From assembly GCF_028476545.1 (NCBI RefSeq), contig NW_026732320.1:186001-250000 (forward strand): a stretch of DNA of 64,000 nt, given 5' to 3'. Positions 10,320 through 21,959 of this stretch are shown one piece after another. The position numbers and the translations under genes are program-made. Position 1 is the first letter of the stretch; every line of letters begins with the position of its first letter. This DNA is from Physella acuta (lineage: Eukaryota > Mollusca > Gastropoda > Physidae). Under the pieces are notes generated by a model. The model was not told where the DNA came from and did no database searches. It saw nothing but the letters and a program-made list of their open reading frames with translations.

Positions 10320-10466
10320 CTATGCCCAGCTGTCTTCAATTTCCATAAAGAATATTAGGTACTCATTACAGCTGGGTGGACTCGGGCATGTCCTATCAAC
10401 CTTATTCCTGGATCCGAACTTGAGGCTTATGGTTAATATTTGGGCGTTCTATCATCTGACCATGTC
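10320..10466 (-). mobile_element. tRNA-derived SINE (left-arm copy)
   Basis: In minus sense: TGGTCAGATGAT (A-box-like, 10,451-10,462), AGTTCGGATCC (B-box, 10,410-10,420), then the conserved domain CCGAGTCCACCCAGCTGTAA. The orthologous insertions in the tandem units are at 29,960, 34,910 and 39,850, so the SINE predates the inverted duplication. Confidence 0.7.
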
Positions 10467-11506
10467 ATCCCTTCATTTAATTACAATCACTGAATCAGAT
10501 TAAGGGTCTTAAATGATTTGCCATCAATGTAACATCAACATATATATTTTCACTTTTGGAACAATGATAATCATTTATATAATTACAAATTGAGTTGTAT
10601 CAATTCTTCAGCTTAATGAAAAGAAAACCATACCTTTATGATAATTATTTAGTAATAGACACACTTTTAAAACTTCATTCGAGCAAGCTCTGTGCTTGAT
10701 ATGTTTAATAGATAGATAGAACTCACACTCAGGTTGTGCGAAAGTTTTGGTTTTTTAAAAGGGGGGTACCTTCTTCAACCATATATTTCTGGCAAACAGA
10801 TGGAGTCACAACCAATATTTTGATTCTTTCTTTTGTAGTAGGCCTATAGAGTTATCTAAAGTTAAGCAAATTTTGGGACTTAAATGCTCAGTAGTTTAAA
10901 TTTGTCATAATTTTAGTATTTCACATAAACCAGACTTCGGTTTTGTAGAATCGCATGATTTATCAGCTTTGCATCATGATATACAGAAACCTTTCAAGCT
11001 ATGATCAATATTTTTATATTATTCATTGACACACCCATCGTTACTCTTTCTGAGTTATTTTGAGCTTAATATTTCAAATAGTTAAAATTTAAACGGTGGT
11101 TGTATGAAAGCACTACGTGTTCAAAAATAGGGGGTCCCAAGTTCAACTTCTGTTGTTCAAAAATTCTAACCATAAATGTTTTATTTTTTTGTTTATTATG
11201 CTTCCATATATGATAAAAAAAGATACTGGAAAGTTTAAACAGATTCTACCATGTAGTTTACAGGCTATGATCATTTTAGTGCACACTAAAAAATTATTAC
11301 AGAAATTTAAAAAATCCTGTTAAAAAATGCACCTTTTATAATAGAAAAAAAAGCATAGCTTTTTAACCATGAAAGCTACATCAAAAAGGAAAACTGTTCT
11401 GTGATTCTAATTTTTTGCTCCTTTTACTTGCAGTCATTGTATTGCAATCAAACCATATAATTTTTAAAATTCTATCCTAGTACCTAATATAATCATATAT
11501 GGTAAT

Positions 11507-12025
11507 CTATCGTATTAGGTATGTAAAATCAGCCGAGCCTAGTAATGTGAAAAAAGGGTGACTCATCAAATTTCTGTAATTATTTCACATTTTTAGAAAG
11601 ATTTATGTTGTAAAAGTTTTAAAGAAATGTTTCAACCCTCCATTCATGTACCTGTTTTTAAACAAGTGTATTAAAACTTTTCAGTAATAAATAAAGATGT
11701 AACCAAGCTCATTTACTTTAGAAGCCATCTTGTTGAATTTAGTTTTTTTGGTAACATTTTAGCTAGAGATTCAGGGGAAACCACTCTAATTTACAGATGG
11801 CCGCTGTTCATATAGCAAATCTTGCTCTAAAACAAGGACAAGGCTTTTTAAAGTCAATTTTTGGCCTTTGATATATTTAGACATTGCTATTGGTTTTATT
11901 ATGTATTATATTTGATGCAAAAATATAATAATATAGGCCCCCCCTACTTGTATTAAAGCCATATTATGAGCCACATTTCTCGCACATTACTAGCCTCGGC
12001 CGATTTTATGTACTTAAAACGATAG
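11507..12025. mobile_element. MITE with about 40-bp imperfect terminal inverted repeats
   Basis: The left end CTATCGTATTAGGTATG... and right end (reverse complement CTATCGTTTTAAGTACAT...) pair over about 40 bp, including GCCGAG-CTAGTAATGTG. It is 519 bp with no coding capacity. No clear target duplication was found. It lies in the segment missing from the right arm of the inverted repeat. Confidence 0.55.
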
Positions 12026-12029
12026 ACTC

Positions 12030-14920
12030 ATACCTAGTATATATAGGCTAGGCATTTTTGTAAAAATGTTTCTATTTAACACAGAATGATAAAATTTACA
12101 TATAATTAGCGTGTTATCTTTTTCGCGCATGCCTTTTTTCCATGGTAATCATGGCGTTGACCTTTGCCCTGACTGGCTTGTTTCCGCTGTACATGTTTAT
12201 TAGTGGGCATGTCAAATCCAGGTGTATTGCGTGCTCATCTGTCCATATTATGACATGGTGTGTAGTTAGTAAAGTCGCCGACAGGTCTGCAGACCCTATG
12301 CGTTATTTCTTAAAGAAAATTATTCTCTATTTTAAGTAGGAACATGGTGCTTAAATACATGGTGAGTACTTATTTATTTATTTATTTTTGTTGATAATTA
12401 TCTCTTGTAAGTGAAATATGAAATATTAAAAACTTCAGTGACACCGTGCATGAAAATAATTTAAAAAAAAAAAGACTCATTAACCTCCGGATTAAAAGAA
12501 ATACTCTGGAGTAAGCATTAGCCCATTTTTGCGCCAAATTTGAGTAACTTCTTAATAATTTAATAATATTACATAATATTTATTCAGTATATTAATTTTC
12601 AGAGGATTTTTTCTATGATCTTAGCGTTTCTTAATTTTCAAAAATCCTTTAAAAGATGTTTTCAAATAGTATGAAGTTCGTATTTTACATTTTCCGTGTT
12701 ATTTTCAGTGTGTTGAGCAATTTTGCGAGAACTGGCGAACACGACTAGGCCTAAGAAAGCTTAACATCTAGTGATGTATCATAAAAATATTGCTTTTTTT
12801 TAATCATGTTGGCAGACACATAGTTAACTTAGATTTAATCATACACTTGCAGTTAAATAATATTAAATATCATAATAGGCCTAATCAATAGCAATTTGAA
12901 TTTAGTTTTGTAATTCTGGTAGCAGATTTTCAATTTACTATAAAATCTATTAGGCCTATTTTCCTTTATTTTTCCATGCCTTGTAGAAATTAAATATATG
13001 ACACTGTTTTTCTTTTCCATATAGGCTACAGCAATCATGAGGAATCAGGGTTAAGTCTTAGTTCACTATGGCTAACGGGCATAATTCATTTATCAAGTTA
13101 TATCTGACATACAGATCAGCAAAAGGAATAGGTCTATTTATATGGTATCCTAAGTATAACTAAGGATCTAATCTGTTTAGTTTGATTGAACCCTTATTAA
13201 TATTATTTTACTCAAACACTTTTTATTAATTGACAAAGCTTTAGGTGGATTCCCAAGCCAAGATTTATTCATATTTTATTAATAGTAGAACTTCAGTTGG
13301 TAATAATAGTAAAACCTTGTTAAAAATATGTGTGTCCCATTGATTTATGGTACATTTTCTATTCTTCGACTGACATCTCTAACAAAGACTAAATGTTTAC
13401 ACTAAACTACTTGTGTCTTTTACTTTAGTCAGTGTATTTTTAGGTGCCCTTTTGTTTTGTTTTTTAAACCCATACAGGATTCAGGATTATGCATTTAAAT
13501 TAATTTTGTTAATGACAAATAAATTGCTCATTCAAGTAAACTGTTTACGTTAAACACAATTTAATCAAAATCAAAAATTAAAAAAAAACTACTTTATATT
13601 TTTAAATACTGCAGTCATTCAGTTTGGCTACAAGATCTGCATAAAGTTATTGCTGTCTTACTATGGATATCAGCATTATCAGATGCATGTAGTTCCTTAA
13701 GCAGAGCTGCAAAGAGAAGAATAAAATACTTCTCTATGTACAATGAAATTTAATATCTTGATGTCGCATCAATTACAGGAAATTCAGTTATAATAATTCA
13801 GCTAATGGAATAGTGCCAAATTTTCTCATCTTCTGTTATGTCTTATGTCCTATTGATGATGTTGATGATGTCTATTTTTAGTCATGTATGCTTTGCAATT
13901 CTAAAACTTAGGTTTATTAAAATGTATCCAGGATGTTTTAACTGGTGTTGTTACTTGTTATGGTTTGACATTTTTTCATTATTGAATAAACTTTGTTTTA
14001 TTTATAACATTTCTTTCTATTCCTGTGCATCAAAGCTATGATTAAAACACTACTATTAATATTAGCATGGAGTTATGTTACAAATGCTTTTCACAAGCAT
14101 ACTCTTACTATTTCTTTATGGGTATTAATTACTATTAGTATTTGGAAATAGCTAGACTTTATGGAATTGGCTTACTATTTATCCAACTTTAAAAAAAAAT
14201 CCAAATAAACATGACATAAAACTGCTTAAACAGTGTTGTCGCATAATTTCCACCACCCCAGGTACAGTACACTACATCTACATGTATTACAATGTTTATT
14301 CAACCATTATTGTGTTGCATGTGTAGGTCTGCTCTACTTCATCTACCCAAGTAACAAGTTACTATAATAAGTAATATGTGCTTACACATTTCTAAAGAAA
14401 AACTGGTTGTAAAATAGTACAATAGTATTAACATTATTTAGTATTCAGTCTAAGTATTAATAAATCAGTTTAAAAAATTAAACTAGATTTAGCTTTATTT
14501 TAAAAGTTGCATTTTTTTAACGCAATGTCAATCTGTTATGAGGGTGACATTTAATTACTCATTTAATAAATCACTTCAATCCAGTATAACCGAAGCAATA
14601 ACCCTTATTATAATTTTTTAATTTTTAGAAAAATGCGAATACAGGATGATGCAATAAAATTATAATTTTTTGAAAAATGCTAATCCGTAATGATGCAATG
14701 AAAAAACCATATGTGCCAACTTTTTTACTTCCGTAATATTGACTTGAATTACGAAGGTCTAAGCTGTTTTAGCCACGCCCACAATTTTTTAAAAGCACAT
14801 AAATTAGCTCCTAATGAAGCTAGAGACACAAAAATGGTATTGATGTGTGGGGAAAAAAATCCTTTTTTGTGTGGTATAATTTTATCTGAAATTAATGTAG
14901 TTCAAAAACTACGAGCAACA
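12030..14920. other. AT-rich stretch, no gene supported
   Basis: Several open frames of 61-71 codons occur (for example 12,142-12,339 and 13,838-14,041), as expected by chance in AT-rich DNA. None shows a recognisable domain. Apart from TTTA simple repeats near 12,372-12,390, I see no structure. Confidence 0.4.
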
Positions 14921-15675
14921 ACCTAATATAATCAAGAAGAGGTTCTGCCATTTAATAAATAAAAAAAAACTATCCTTCTAGGCCCAGTAGTTTTTTTTAT
15001 ATGAATTTTTAAAGCTTTAGGTAAAACAGCTTATATGTTCATGTAAAGTTGCAAAATATTTAGTGCCCATCTTTGGGTTTTTTATAACGTAGTTATTAAA
15101 CAAATAATGTTAAACATGTGAACATTGATGCTAGAGAGTGTAGACAATAGGAATATGCAAGTGAAATAAAGATCAATTAAAAGGAAAAGAATTTATAATT
15201 ACCTTAATTACCAATTAAGGCATGTGGTGCAGTTCTACAATGATTGCCACAAGTCACTTTTCATACTGCATATCTATGTAGTTATTGATGATATAAAGAT
15301 AAAACTTAGCACATAGATGCCTAAGGATATGGAAATAGAAACTTACAAGTTAATACATGCTAGAAGAAAAAGACAAACACATATAATGAAGTCTAACTAA
15401 GTGGTTGGGACTGAAATTTTGCATCAATAATACCTGGGTATTATACTCATACTGTAATATGATATGATAAGGATTATGTTGTATCTAAATATTAGTAGCA
15501 TCGGATGATTATAGATAGCGGTGTCCGCTAATGGAATCTTCTTTAAAAAAAGGGGTGTTGGGTTGTTAGTAGTATTGTAATCTCAACTAAATTCTACTCA
15601 ACCTCTCCCCACCACAAATCACAATTTCTATCTGAAATAATATGTTCACATGTTTGTTCTGTAATAGTGCATGCT

Positions 15676-15844
15676 CAGAGTTTCTTCCCTGCATCTCTTT
15701 GAAAAAATTTTACCGTCCCCCCCCCCTTGAAAGAAATTAAATTTATATAATTTATATAGAAAATATACTTTTAACAGTGTCCACGCCCCGAAAATTTCAA
15801 GTGCTCCCCCCTCCCCCGGAGAAAAAAGTCTGGAAGAAACACTG
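15676..15844. mobile_element. hAT MITE (CAGAGTTTCTTCC type)
   Basis: 169 bp, begins CAGAGTTTCTTCC and ends GGAAGAAACACTG. It is flanked by TGCATGCT and TGCACGCT, an 8-bp duplication with one mismatch. The same family is at 47,921-48,103. Confidence 0.82.
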
Positions 15845-16046
15845 TGCACGCTGTTATTACTATCTTAAGAGCAACGCCATTTATGAATGATCTAATATTG
15901 ATTTGCTTACTGCAATTTGAAATAAAGTGTTCAAAAGTTCTACCTTCCAACAATTGTTGTGGTCTTGGAGGCACACTATTAAGTCTGAATAGGTCTATTA
16001 GTCATTCATGTCAACTATATTGAAAAAAAAGAAAAATTACAATACA

Positions 16047-16110
16047 GGGGGCATCCATAAATGACGTCACGCTTTTTTGACAATTTTTACCCCCCCTCCC
16101 CCACACAATG
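16047..16110 (+). mobile_element. CRE-bearing MITE, left end only
   Basis: GGGGGCATCCATAAATGACG followed by TCACGC is the left end of the family complete at 27,557-27,964. After about 60 bp it switches to family A sequence. Confidence 0.7.
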
Positions 16111-16215
16111 TAAATAAACCGGGAGTGATCTCCCCTAAACTTTCTCGAATATTCTTATATAAAATAACAGGGGATGGGAACTCGGGCTATAGACATGATT
16201 TTTAATCCATTTTAA
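16111..16215 (-). repeat. Family A repeat, 3' end
   Basis: Reverse complement ends GAATATTCGAGAAAGTTTAG and GGGAGATCACTCCCGGTTTATTT, identical in layout to 20,640-20,730. It interrupts a CRE-bearing MITE here just as it does at 20,049. Confidence 0.75.
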
Positions 16216-17280
16216 GCGCATGAGCCGTGAGATGCCACGAAAATGACAAACCCGGAAGCGTTGAACCGAACGGCCTACTAACCATAAATTACAAAATTAG
16301 TCAGCATTACAATACTACTAGATTCTAGTACTTGAGTCTAGTACTAACAACTAGGCTTTCCGACTTCCGCTGTTTCGATTCGGTATTCCACATCCGGACT
16401 TTTTGATGCAGACTTTATAAAAACTCGCCCTTTTCCGAAGAATGCCGAATCTCACTGTTGGAATCGAGTTTTTAGAAATATTCGATATAGATATTCTAGT
16501 GTAGTCGTATTATATGTTTCAATTAGAAAATTACTGCCATTATGACAATCTTAAAGCCGAAATCGATCGCACGATTCTAATGAGTTTATCTCGCGAACGT
16601 GTCCCGTACGGTGCTGTCACATTTTAAATAAGTTTACGTATTAAACACATTATAAGTGTCTTGCCATTAGTTGTAAGTGTCCATTAAATAAACAAATATT
16701 ATTATAATAACGGTTTTATGGCACTTATTACTTCTGTTAACGAGTTATCATACATGTCAAATCCCCGAGCTAGCGCTTCGGCCTTGACAACGCCATGGCG
16801 TCCGTTTAGCACCGCATTACCTATTATCGATAAAATACGCGTACTAATGCCAATGACGTAGTTTTCGAAGGTGGAAAGAATTTAAATTGTGGGTGGCACT
16901 GTTAAAACTAGATAAAATACATTGATCAAGTTATCAATTAAAAACGACAGGCAAGAAGCTTAGGCTTACATTAACTAGTGTCAAGCATTTCACACATACC
17001 TACTTAGTACTTAGATTTAAGGCTTATTATACTTAATTAAGTTAATACTAAATTATACTTTATACTATATATAAATAATAAATAAGTTATAGGCATATTT
17101 CTTAGTATAACTAATGCTATATGTAATATGTATCGATTGATAAAGTAAGTCTGGGCCTATTATTGGTTATGATAAGTAAAGAAGCTTGGTGATAAACTTG
17201 ATTAATTATTTGTGATAATTATGTCTATGACATTAGTAAATAGTAGATCTAAATAATAAACAAAAGGCGCAGCAATTGAC
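16216..17280. other. No gene seen
   Basis: AT-rich sequence without a supported frame. A short relic of the GGGGTGTTGGG element (ATTACAATACTACTA) lies near 16,306-16,320, and a G homopolymer at 17,283-17,294. Confidence 0.3.
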
Positions 17281-17624
17281 ATGGGGGGGGGGGGATACTA
17301 ATTAATAAGGCAGTGAATTTAGAATGTCATGAAAAAGGCATGATAGTTATTCATAATAATTTAGGATACAATTGTTACATTTAATAATAAAAAGTAACAA
17401 AAAACAAACATTACGTATTTAAATCACAGCATATTGCCAATATATTCATATAAGCAGATAGACAGGGAAGCTGTAACTTCTGATGTAGTACAACTTACTT
17501 AAGATTTAATAAACTTTTACAAGAATTTAAGGTTTTTCTATTGATTAGTTGTACCAAAATAATATCAATAGGGCCTGATAAAGACCCTAGTATATTAAAG
17601 TAGTTTCCCTTTTGGACCTGTCAA

Positions 17625-17845
17625 TCCATCATCCATAGAGCAGCTGAAGTAGAGTTTATCTGTTTCTTGACCACTGAACATGAAGTGATGGTGTGGTTAG
17701 CTCTCTGCCAAGCTATCTTTACTTTGCCTTGTGTCAGGTACTCATCTGAGCTAGGTGGATGCTGCGCGCTGCACAGACAGACTTGTCTGAGATCTGAGCT
17801 TAAGACTTGCATGTTAGTAGTTGAGTGCTTTAACACACCATCCCT
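17625..17845 (-). mobile_element. tRNA-derived SINE with conserved central domain
   Basis: In minus sense: TGGTGTGTTAAAGCACTC (A-box-like head, 17,823-17,840), TAAGCTCAGATCTC (B-box-like, 17,789-17,802), then CATCCACCTAGCTCAGATGA, GTACCTGACA and GGCAAAGTAAAG. This order is the central domain I associate from memory with molluscan SINEs. The overlapping 89-codon frame is not a gene. Confidence 0.65.
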
Positions 17846-18600
17846 AGTTTTATTTTTCAGCATTCTTCTTATTACATGCTTCAGTATCAATCACCAAATG
17901 TATCCTATCTGTTAAAGTAGCATTCTGGACATACGTCTGTTGCAGTCACTATAATTACTATACAAGGGTGCAACACCCTTTCATAGGACTTTTTAATTAT
18001 ATGCAGTCATACTTAATCTAATTTTTTTCTATATTTCTATTACCCCCACCCTCTAGTAAAGTTTCAATTTTAATATTTAAAAAAAAAATAGACTTTCAGT
18101 CTGCATATTGACCTATATAGAACAGCACACCTCACTTTAATTTGACCTGATTAGTTCTAATTATCCTTCATCAAATTTTGATTTTACTTTCATATTTCTA
18201 TTGCCCACACTCTCTAGCACTAGCGTGCAAAGTTTTATAATTTTATCTCAAATAGCAGCAGTGGTATGCAAGCCTAAAGCCAATCACACAATTAAATCCG
18301 ATGTTACAGTGATATATAACAAGTTTAATACATACATAACTTTAAAAATTCATATAAAATAAACTATTAGGCCTAGAATGATAAATTTGGTATTTTTATC
18401 AATGGGGTATATTATAGGATTAATCTGTGTACATTTTATCATTCTATGATAATTAGGAAAAATATCCCAACATTCCTAACTAACAACAACCAAACACCCC
18501 TTTTTTTAAAGAAGATCATTATCAGATACTGGTATCTAGGGTCTATAATCATCCGAAGTTTTTATTTCGTTTTAAACTTCTTCTTCGTTCTTAATTATTA

Positions 18601-18703
18601 GTGATTGAAGCGATCGAGATTTATCTGCCAGTGGGTTTGAACTCGAGACTTTGTTCGAATTTATCAACCATGATGAGCTTTTTGCCGACTCGACCACTCC
18701 TCC
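18601..18703 (-). mobile_element. tRNA-derived SINE head (Ser/Leu-like)
   Basis: Minus strand carries TGGTCGAGTCGG (A-box, 18,685-18,696) and GAGTTCAAACCC (B-box, 18,633-18,644), spaced by about 40 bases as in type II tRNAs. It does not fold convincingly as a functional tRNA and the acceptor stem is not paired. Confidence 0.55.
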
Positions 18704-18822
18704 AACACAATTAAAAATGAATTAAGCGTTACGTGTCAACTGGTTATGCGCCATTGAGGCCATGACTCCGATTTCAGCCTGCTTTTCTTTTCGGATTTGC
18801 TTCCATAGCCTTTGTCCAACCA

Positions 18823-19435
18823 AACTAAATTACTTAATTTATTATTTATTGTCACTCACTGCCATTCACAACACACCTCTCCATGACAGCTCTTCTTACT
18901 TACGTTTCAATCTAAAGAAAATCACAAATCGGTTACACTTTTTAAGTGGCCTTGCCTTGCACCCAGAGTTCCTCACTAGTGATCATCAAATAGCGGTCAC
19001 GTGATTTAAAAAACTAAATAAGTTTGGTTGTCATTCAAAAGCCATGTTTTATAAAAAAAAAAAGTTGTTAGCAAAATTTGATTTATTTTTTCACAGAATG
19101 ATAACCCTAATTGTTCTACAACCTCAAATTCATTTTTGTAACCTCCAGGCTGATATTTGAAAAGTTCTATTAATTTTAAACAGATCGACTTTAAAATTTA
19201 GCCTTCATTCTCCAAAGCAAATTTTAAAATGCTTTTCTGACATATTTAGTAATTATTTAGCCTTGCCACCTTATAACATGAAAACCCGCCATTTTGCTCG
19301 TGGTAAACATTTTTAAAAGTAATTCTAAGAAGGTCTCTCTAACTAAGACAAAAAACCGTCGGAAGTCATGCATCCGGTCCGTACGCCATATTGTTGTTAG
19401 CAAAATAATTTTTATCAACCCTGTTCGAGATAGAA
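18823..19435. repeat. About 600-bp dispersed repeat, copy 1
   Basis: Matches the reverse complement of 55,205-55,793 over its whole length, with small indels. Landmarks are CATCAAATAGCGGTCACGTG, ACCTCCAGGCTGATATTTG and GTCCGTACGCCATATTG. No coding frame is conserved between the copies. Confidence 0.8.
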
Positions 19436-19471
19436 AATTTGAAATTAATAAAATACTTAAAAAAAAACTTT

Positions 19472-19804
19472 TTAAAAAACCACGTTTTTCTTGTGGACTA
19501 AAAAGTAGAAAATAAATTTTTCTTCCGACCCCACACACAACACTGGCACCCATGTTCTCATCATCATCATCCGCACGAAAACATCTGTTTTCCTTTTTTT
19601 ATAATATGTATTTTTTATCATTTCTGTAATTTTGGCAATGTTTTGTTCATTGTGGTCATCAGCCGGATATACGTCAGCGGGGCGTGGACGTTTACGTCCT
19701 GAAGTTTTATCTTGTCGCTTCCTTGCAGCTCTTCTTAGTTGTGTTAGATTTATTGATTTCTTGTTGCTAACTGCCGATAATCCAACTGCCTGTATGGCCG
19801 CCAC
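19472..19804 (-). CDS. Doubtful small basic open frame
   Basis: A 110-codon minus-strand frame beginning at GTG, not ATG. It includes a basic stretch (RRAARKRQDKTSGRKRPR) that could be a nuclear localisation signal and an acidic-amphipathic stretch behind it. Upstream it runs into a MITE at about 19,833. I recognise no family. It could be a fragment of a transposon or of a host exon, or chance. Base composition is less AT-biased than its surroundings. Confidence 0.15.
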   Translation of the reverse strand: MAAIQAVGLSAVSNKKSINLTQLRRAARKRQDKTSGRKRPRPADVYPADDHNEQNIAKITEMIKNTYYKKRKTDVFVRMMMMRTWVPVLCVGSEEKFIFYFLVHKKNVVF

Positions 19805-19832
19805 GATGTGATAGCAGTTACCGACACAAAAA

Positions 19833-20853
19833 TCCAGACCCCCATCCCCCCACTAAAATGACACCTCAGCCGACAACCCCTCTCAAAATTGCAGTTGAAT
19901 TTTTTTTTAAACATCGATATTTTCCCAAAAATCTTGTCTAATTTCGGTCAAAATAGAGTATTTTAATCAATTTATATTACAATTTATTAAAACAGTTTTC
20001 TAAAACGCGAAAAAACGTCTAAAATTCTTTTTCCAACATTTCTTTTTTACTTTCTCGTATATACGAAGTATAGAGAAAGTCTTGTAATCGTGCAAAAAAA
20101 AATCGAGATTTTTACAAATCTCGACGTTTTACACCTCACTGATACGGAAAAACATAATTTTGCAATCTTGTCCGTATGTCTGTGTGTGTGTGTGTCTGTG
20201 TGTCTGTCCGTGTGTAAACACGATTACTTGAGTACCGTTACAGCTAGGTTGATGAAATTTCATATATAAGTATTTTATCAAAATCGTAGATCCGTATCAA
20301 CTTTTGAGCGATTTCCGATAACCGGAAGTGGTACTTTTTTTACTTTGAATTTTTTAAAAGCCTATAACTTGAGCACTATTTCAGATAGATAAATAAAATT
20401 TCACATGTGAGTAAAAGATCTAATTTTCTACCTTCTGTTAAATTTTGAGTAATTTCCGATGACCGGAAGTAGTAATTTACGCTACTTCCGATTTCTCAAA
20501 AAACTAATGTAAATTTTAAAAGTACTAATAATATTGCGCACTATTATGCGTTTTTTGTTTAGCGTTCACTTGGTGTGCAATTAATTTGTCTACGAGATTT
20601 TATTCTATTTTTAAAACTTTAAGTATTTAAAATGGATTAAAAATCATTTCTATAGCCCGAGTTCCCATCCCCTGTTATTTTATATAAGAATATTCGAGAA
20701 AGTTTAGGGGAGATCACTCCCGGTTTATTTAGTGTGACTTCACAACGTCTAACCCCCTCCTCCCCCTCTTCACACATCGTCATAAAATTACAGACCCCCT
20801 CCTCTCTCCCCCCCCCCCCCCATACGAGTGTGACGTCATTAATGGAAGACCCC
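19833..20853 (-). mobile_element. CRE-bearing MITE split by a family A repeat
   Basis: Left portion (19,833-20,048) and right portion (20,731-20,853) together match consecutive parts of the intact MITE at 27,557-27,964: CACCTCAGCC, AAACATCGATATTTT, TAAAACGCGAAA, then GTGTGACGTCATTAATGG at the end. The family A element sits between them at 20,049-20,730. The outermost left end is missing. Confidence 0.75.
20049..20730 (+). repeat. Family A repeat, longest copy
   Basis: 682 bp. It starts with ACTTTCTC-GTATATACGAAGTATA-GAGAAAGT (imperfect 32-bp hairpin) and ends with GAGAAAGTTTAGGGGAGATC plus ACTCCCGGTTTATTT, where GGGAG-ATCA-CTCCC is a second hairpin. The interior has a GTCTGTGTGTGTG tract and two related blocks of about 120 bp each holding CTATAACTTGAG- or ATTACTTGAGTACCGTT-like text and CGATTTCCGATAACCGGAAG. 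No transposase frame is present. Class is unknown; hairpins at the ends recall Helitrons, but no CTRR end was seen. Confidence 0.7.
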
Positions 20854-21710
20854 AAATAACACCACCACGAAAACCAAAAAAATCAGATAAGTTCAAATTG
20901 GTTTAAAAAATATTTGAAGTAGGCTTACGACATAGAACGAGCAACTGATAATATCGGTGACGTCACTTTTATTGTTCCCCCCAAATAGCAAGTAAGAGAA
21001 AAAAACTGGGGGCATTGGGAGTTCATAAAAGCTTAGGAATAAGCAACGCATAAGGGAGGGTTAATCTAGTCCTCACCTTCACATAGGGCAGTAATCGCAT
21101 ACTTAATTTGAGGTTATTTTTTCTGACTTGTTTATGGAAATAATAAATAATACATTTTTATATATATTTACAATTAATTAATAAATAATAATATAACATT
21201 TATGGGAAAATTCGGAAAAGTCACAACCGTGATATAAAATCTAATATAAATTAGTGTAAAGGAACATTGGAAGAGAAAACACACAGTAAGTAGTTCTTTC
21301 CTCCGGAATACTTGTATCCAAATGATGTAGGCATTTCCTTGTGCTTATATTTATATGGCAAAAAAAGCTAGGAAAAAAGCGTAGGCGGCGGCTATAATAC
21401 AAAATTTCTATGCAACAATACAAAATATGGTTGCGGCGGCAGCGGATCCGGGCACGGTGATCTTCAAAGACGGTAAATCAGGCGGCCTCGGCGTTCCACA
21501 CAAAAGACAGAAGTTGATCTATCGTCGGCGGTATTTCCGTCGGTTTCGAACAAGGTGGTATTCTTAGTCGACAAATCATCAGTATGTCTAGCGACGGAAA
21601 AATCGGAAGTTTTAACAATGTAAACGAAACGTCTTTAAAGTCTGCACCAAATACCACTGAAAATCGGGTGCGGTAAATTTTTCGCAGAAATCTTCGCATT
21701 TCAACACCAC

Positions 21711-21884
21711 TCAGCGTAAGTTTCGGGTTGTGGTAAAATGCGAGAAAAAAGTCACGTGACCGACCGTACCACTTCCGGTTAACGGAAATCGCCCAAAAGC
21801 TGATAAGGATCTACAATTTTGATTAAAAAAAACGTATATATGAAATTTCATTAACCTAGCTGTAACGGTACTCAAGTTATCGTG

Positions 21885-21917
<33 letters not shown>

Positions 21918-21935
21918 TGCACGATTAAAACCTGT
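21711..21935 (-). repeat. Family A repeat, interior fragment
   Basis: Reverse complement holds GTGTGTGTGTGTAAACACG, AACTTGAGTACCGTTACAGC and CGATTTCCGTTAACCGGAAG, as at 20,180-20,340. The (CA)n tract at 21,892-21,916 is the element's own GT run. Confidence 0.65.
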
Positions 21936-21959
21936 TCTACCAACCTTGTCCAAGATGGT

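Larger units (their letters stand above)
1170..15500 (+). repeat. Left arm of large inverted repeat (interrupted)
   Basis: The sequence 1,170-1,621, resumed at 9,952-11,325 and again at 14,930-15,500, matches the reverse complement of 28,385-30,930. The left arm is longer because it holds the LTR retrotransposon (1,622-9,951) and about 3.6 kb (11,325-14,930) that the right arm lacks. Shared landmarks are the 24-bp minisatellite, a SINE, the string ATTATACTCATACTG and CTTTAAAAATTCATAT. By eye the divergence is clearly higher than among the tandem units. Confidence 0.75.
15507..18558. mobile_element. 3-kb element with about 75-bp terminal inverted repeats
   Basis: The left end starts CGGATGATTATAGATA, then TCCGCTAATGGAATCTTC and AAAGGGGTGTTGGGTTGTTAG. 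The right end (18,482-18,558) is its reverse complement with some mismatches, closing ...TATAATCATCCG. Single ends occur at 55,815 and, less well matched, at 47,262 and 48,705. No transposase was seen inside; the interior holds a hAT MITE, a broken MITE, family A sequence and a SINE. No clear target duplication was found. Confidence 0.6.

Noticed and set aside
12142-12339. 65-codon plus frame with a hydrophobic N-terminus resembling a signal peptide
   Set aside because: Chance is likely in AT-rich DNA; no family match and no promoter or related exon.
18601-18703. Functional tRNA gene (Ser/Leu-like) on the minus strand
   Set aside because: A- and B-boxes are present but the acceptor stem does not pair, so a SINE head is the better reading. 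The same holds for 49,290-49,375 and 661-822.
20049-20730. Family A as a Helitron
   Set aside because: A 3'-proximal hairpin is present, but no TC start, CTRR end or A|T target could be shown, so the class is left open.
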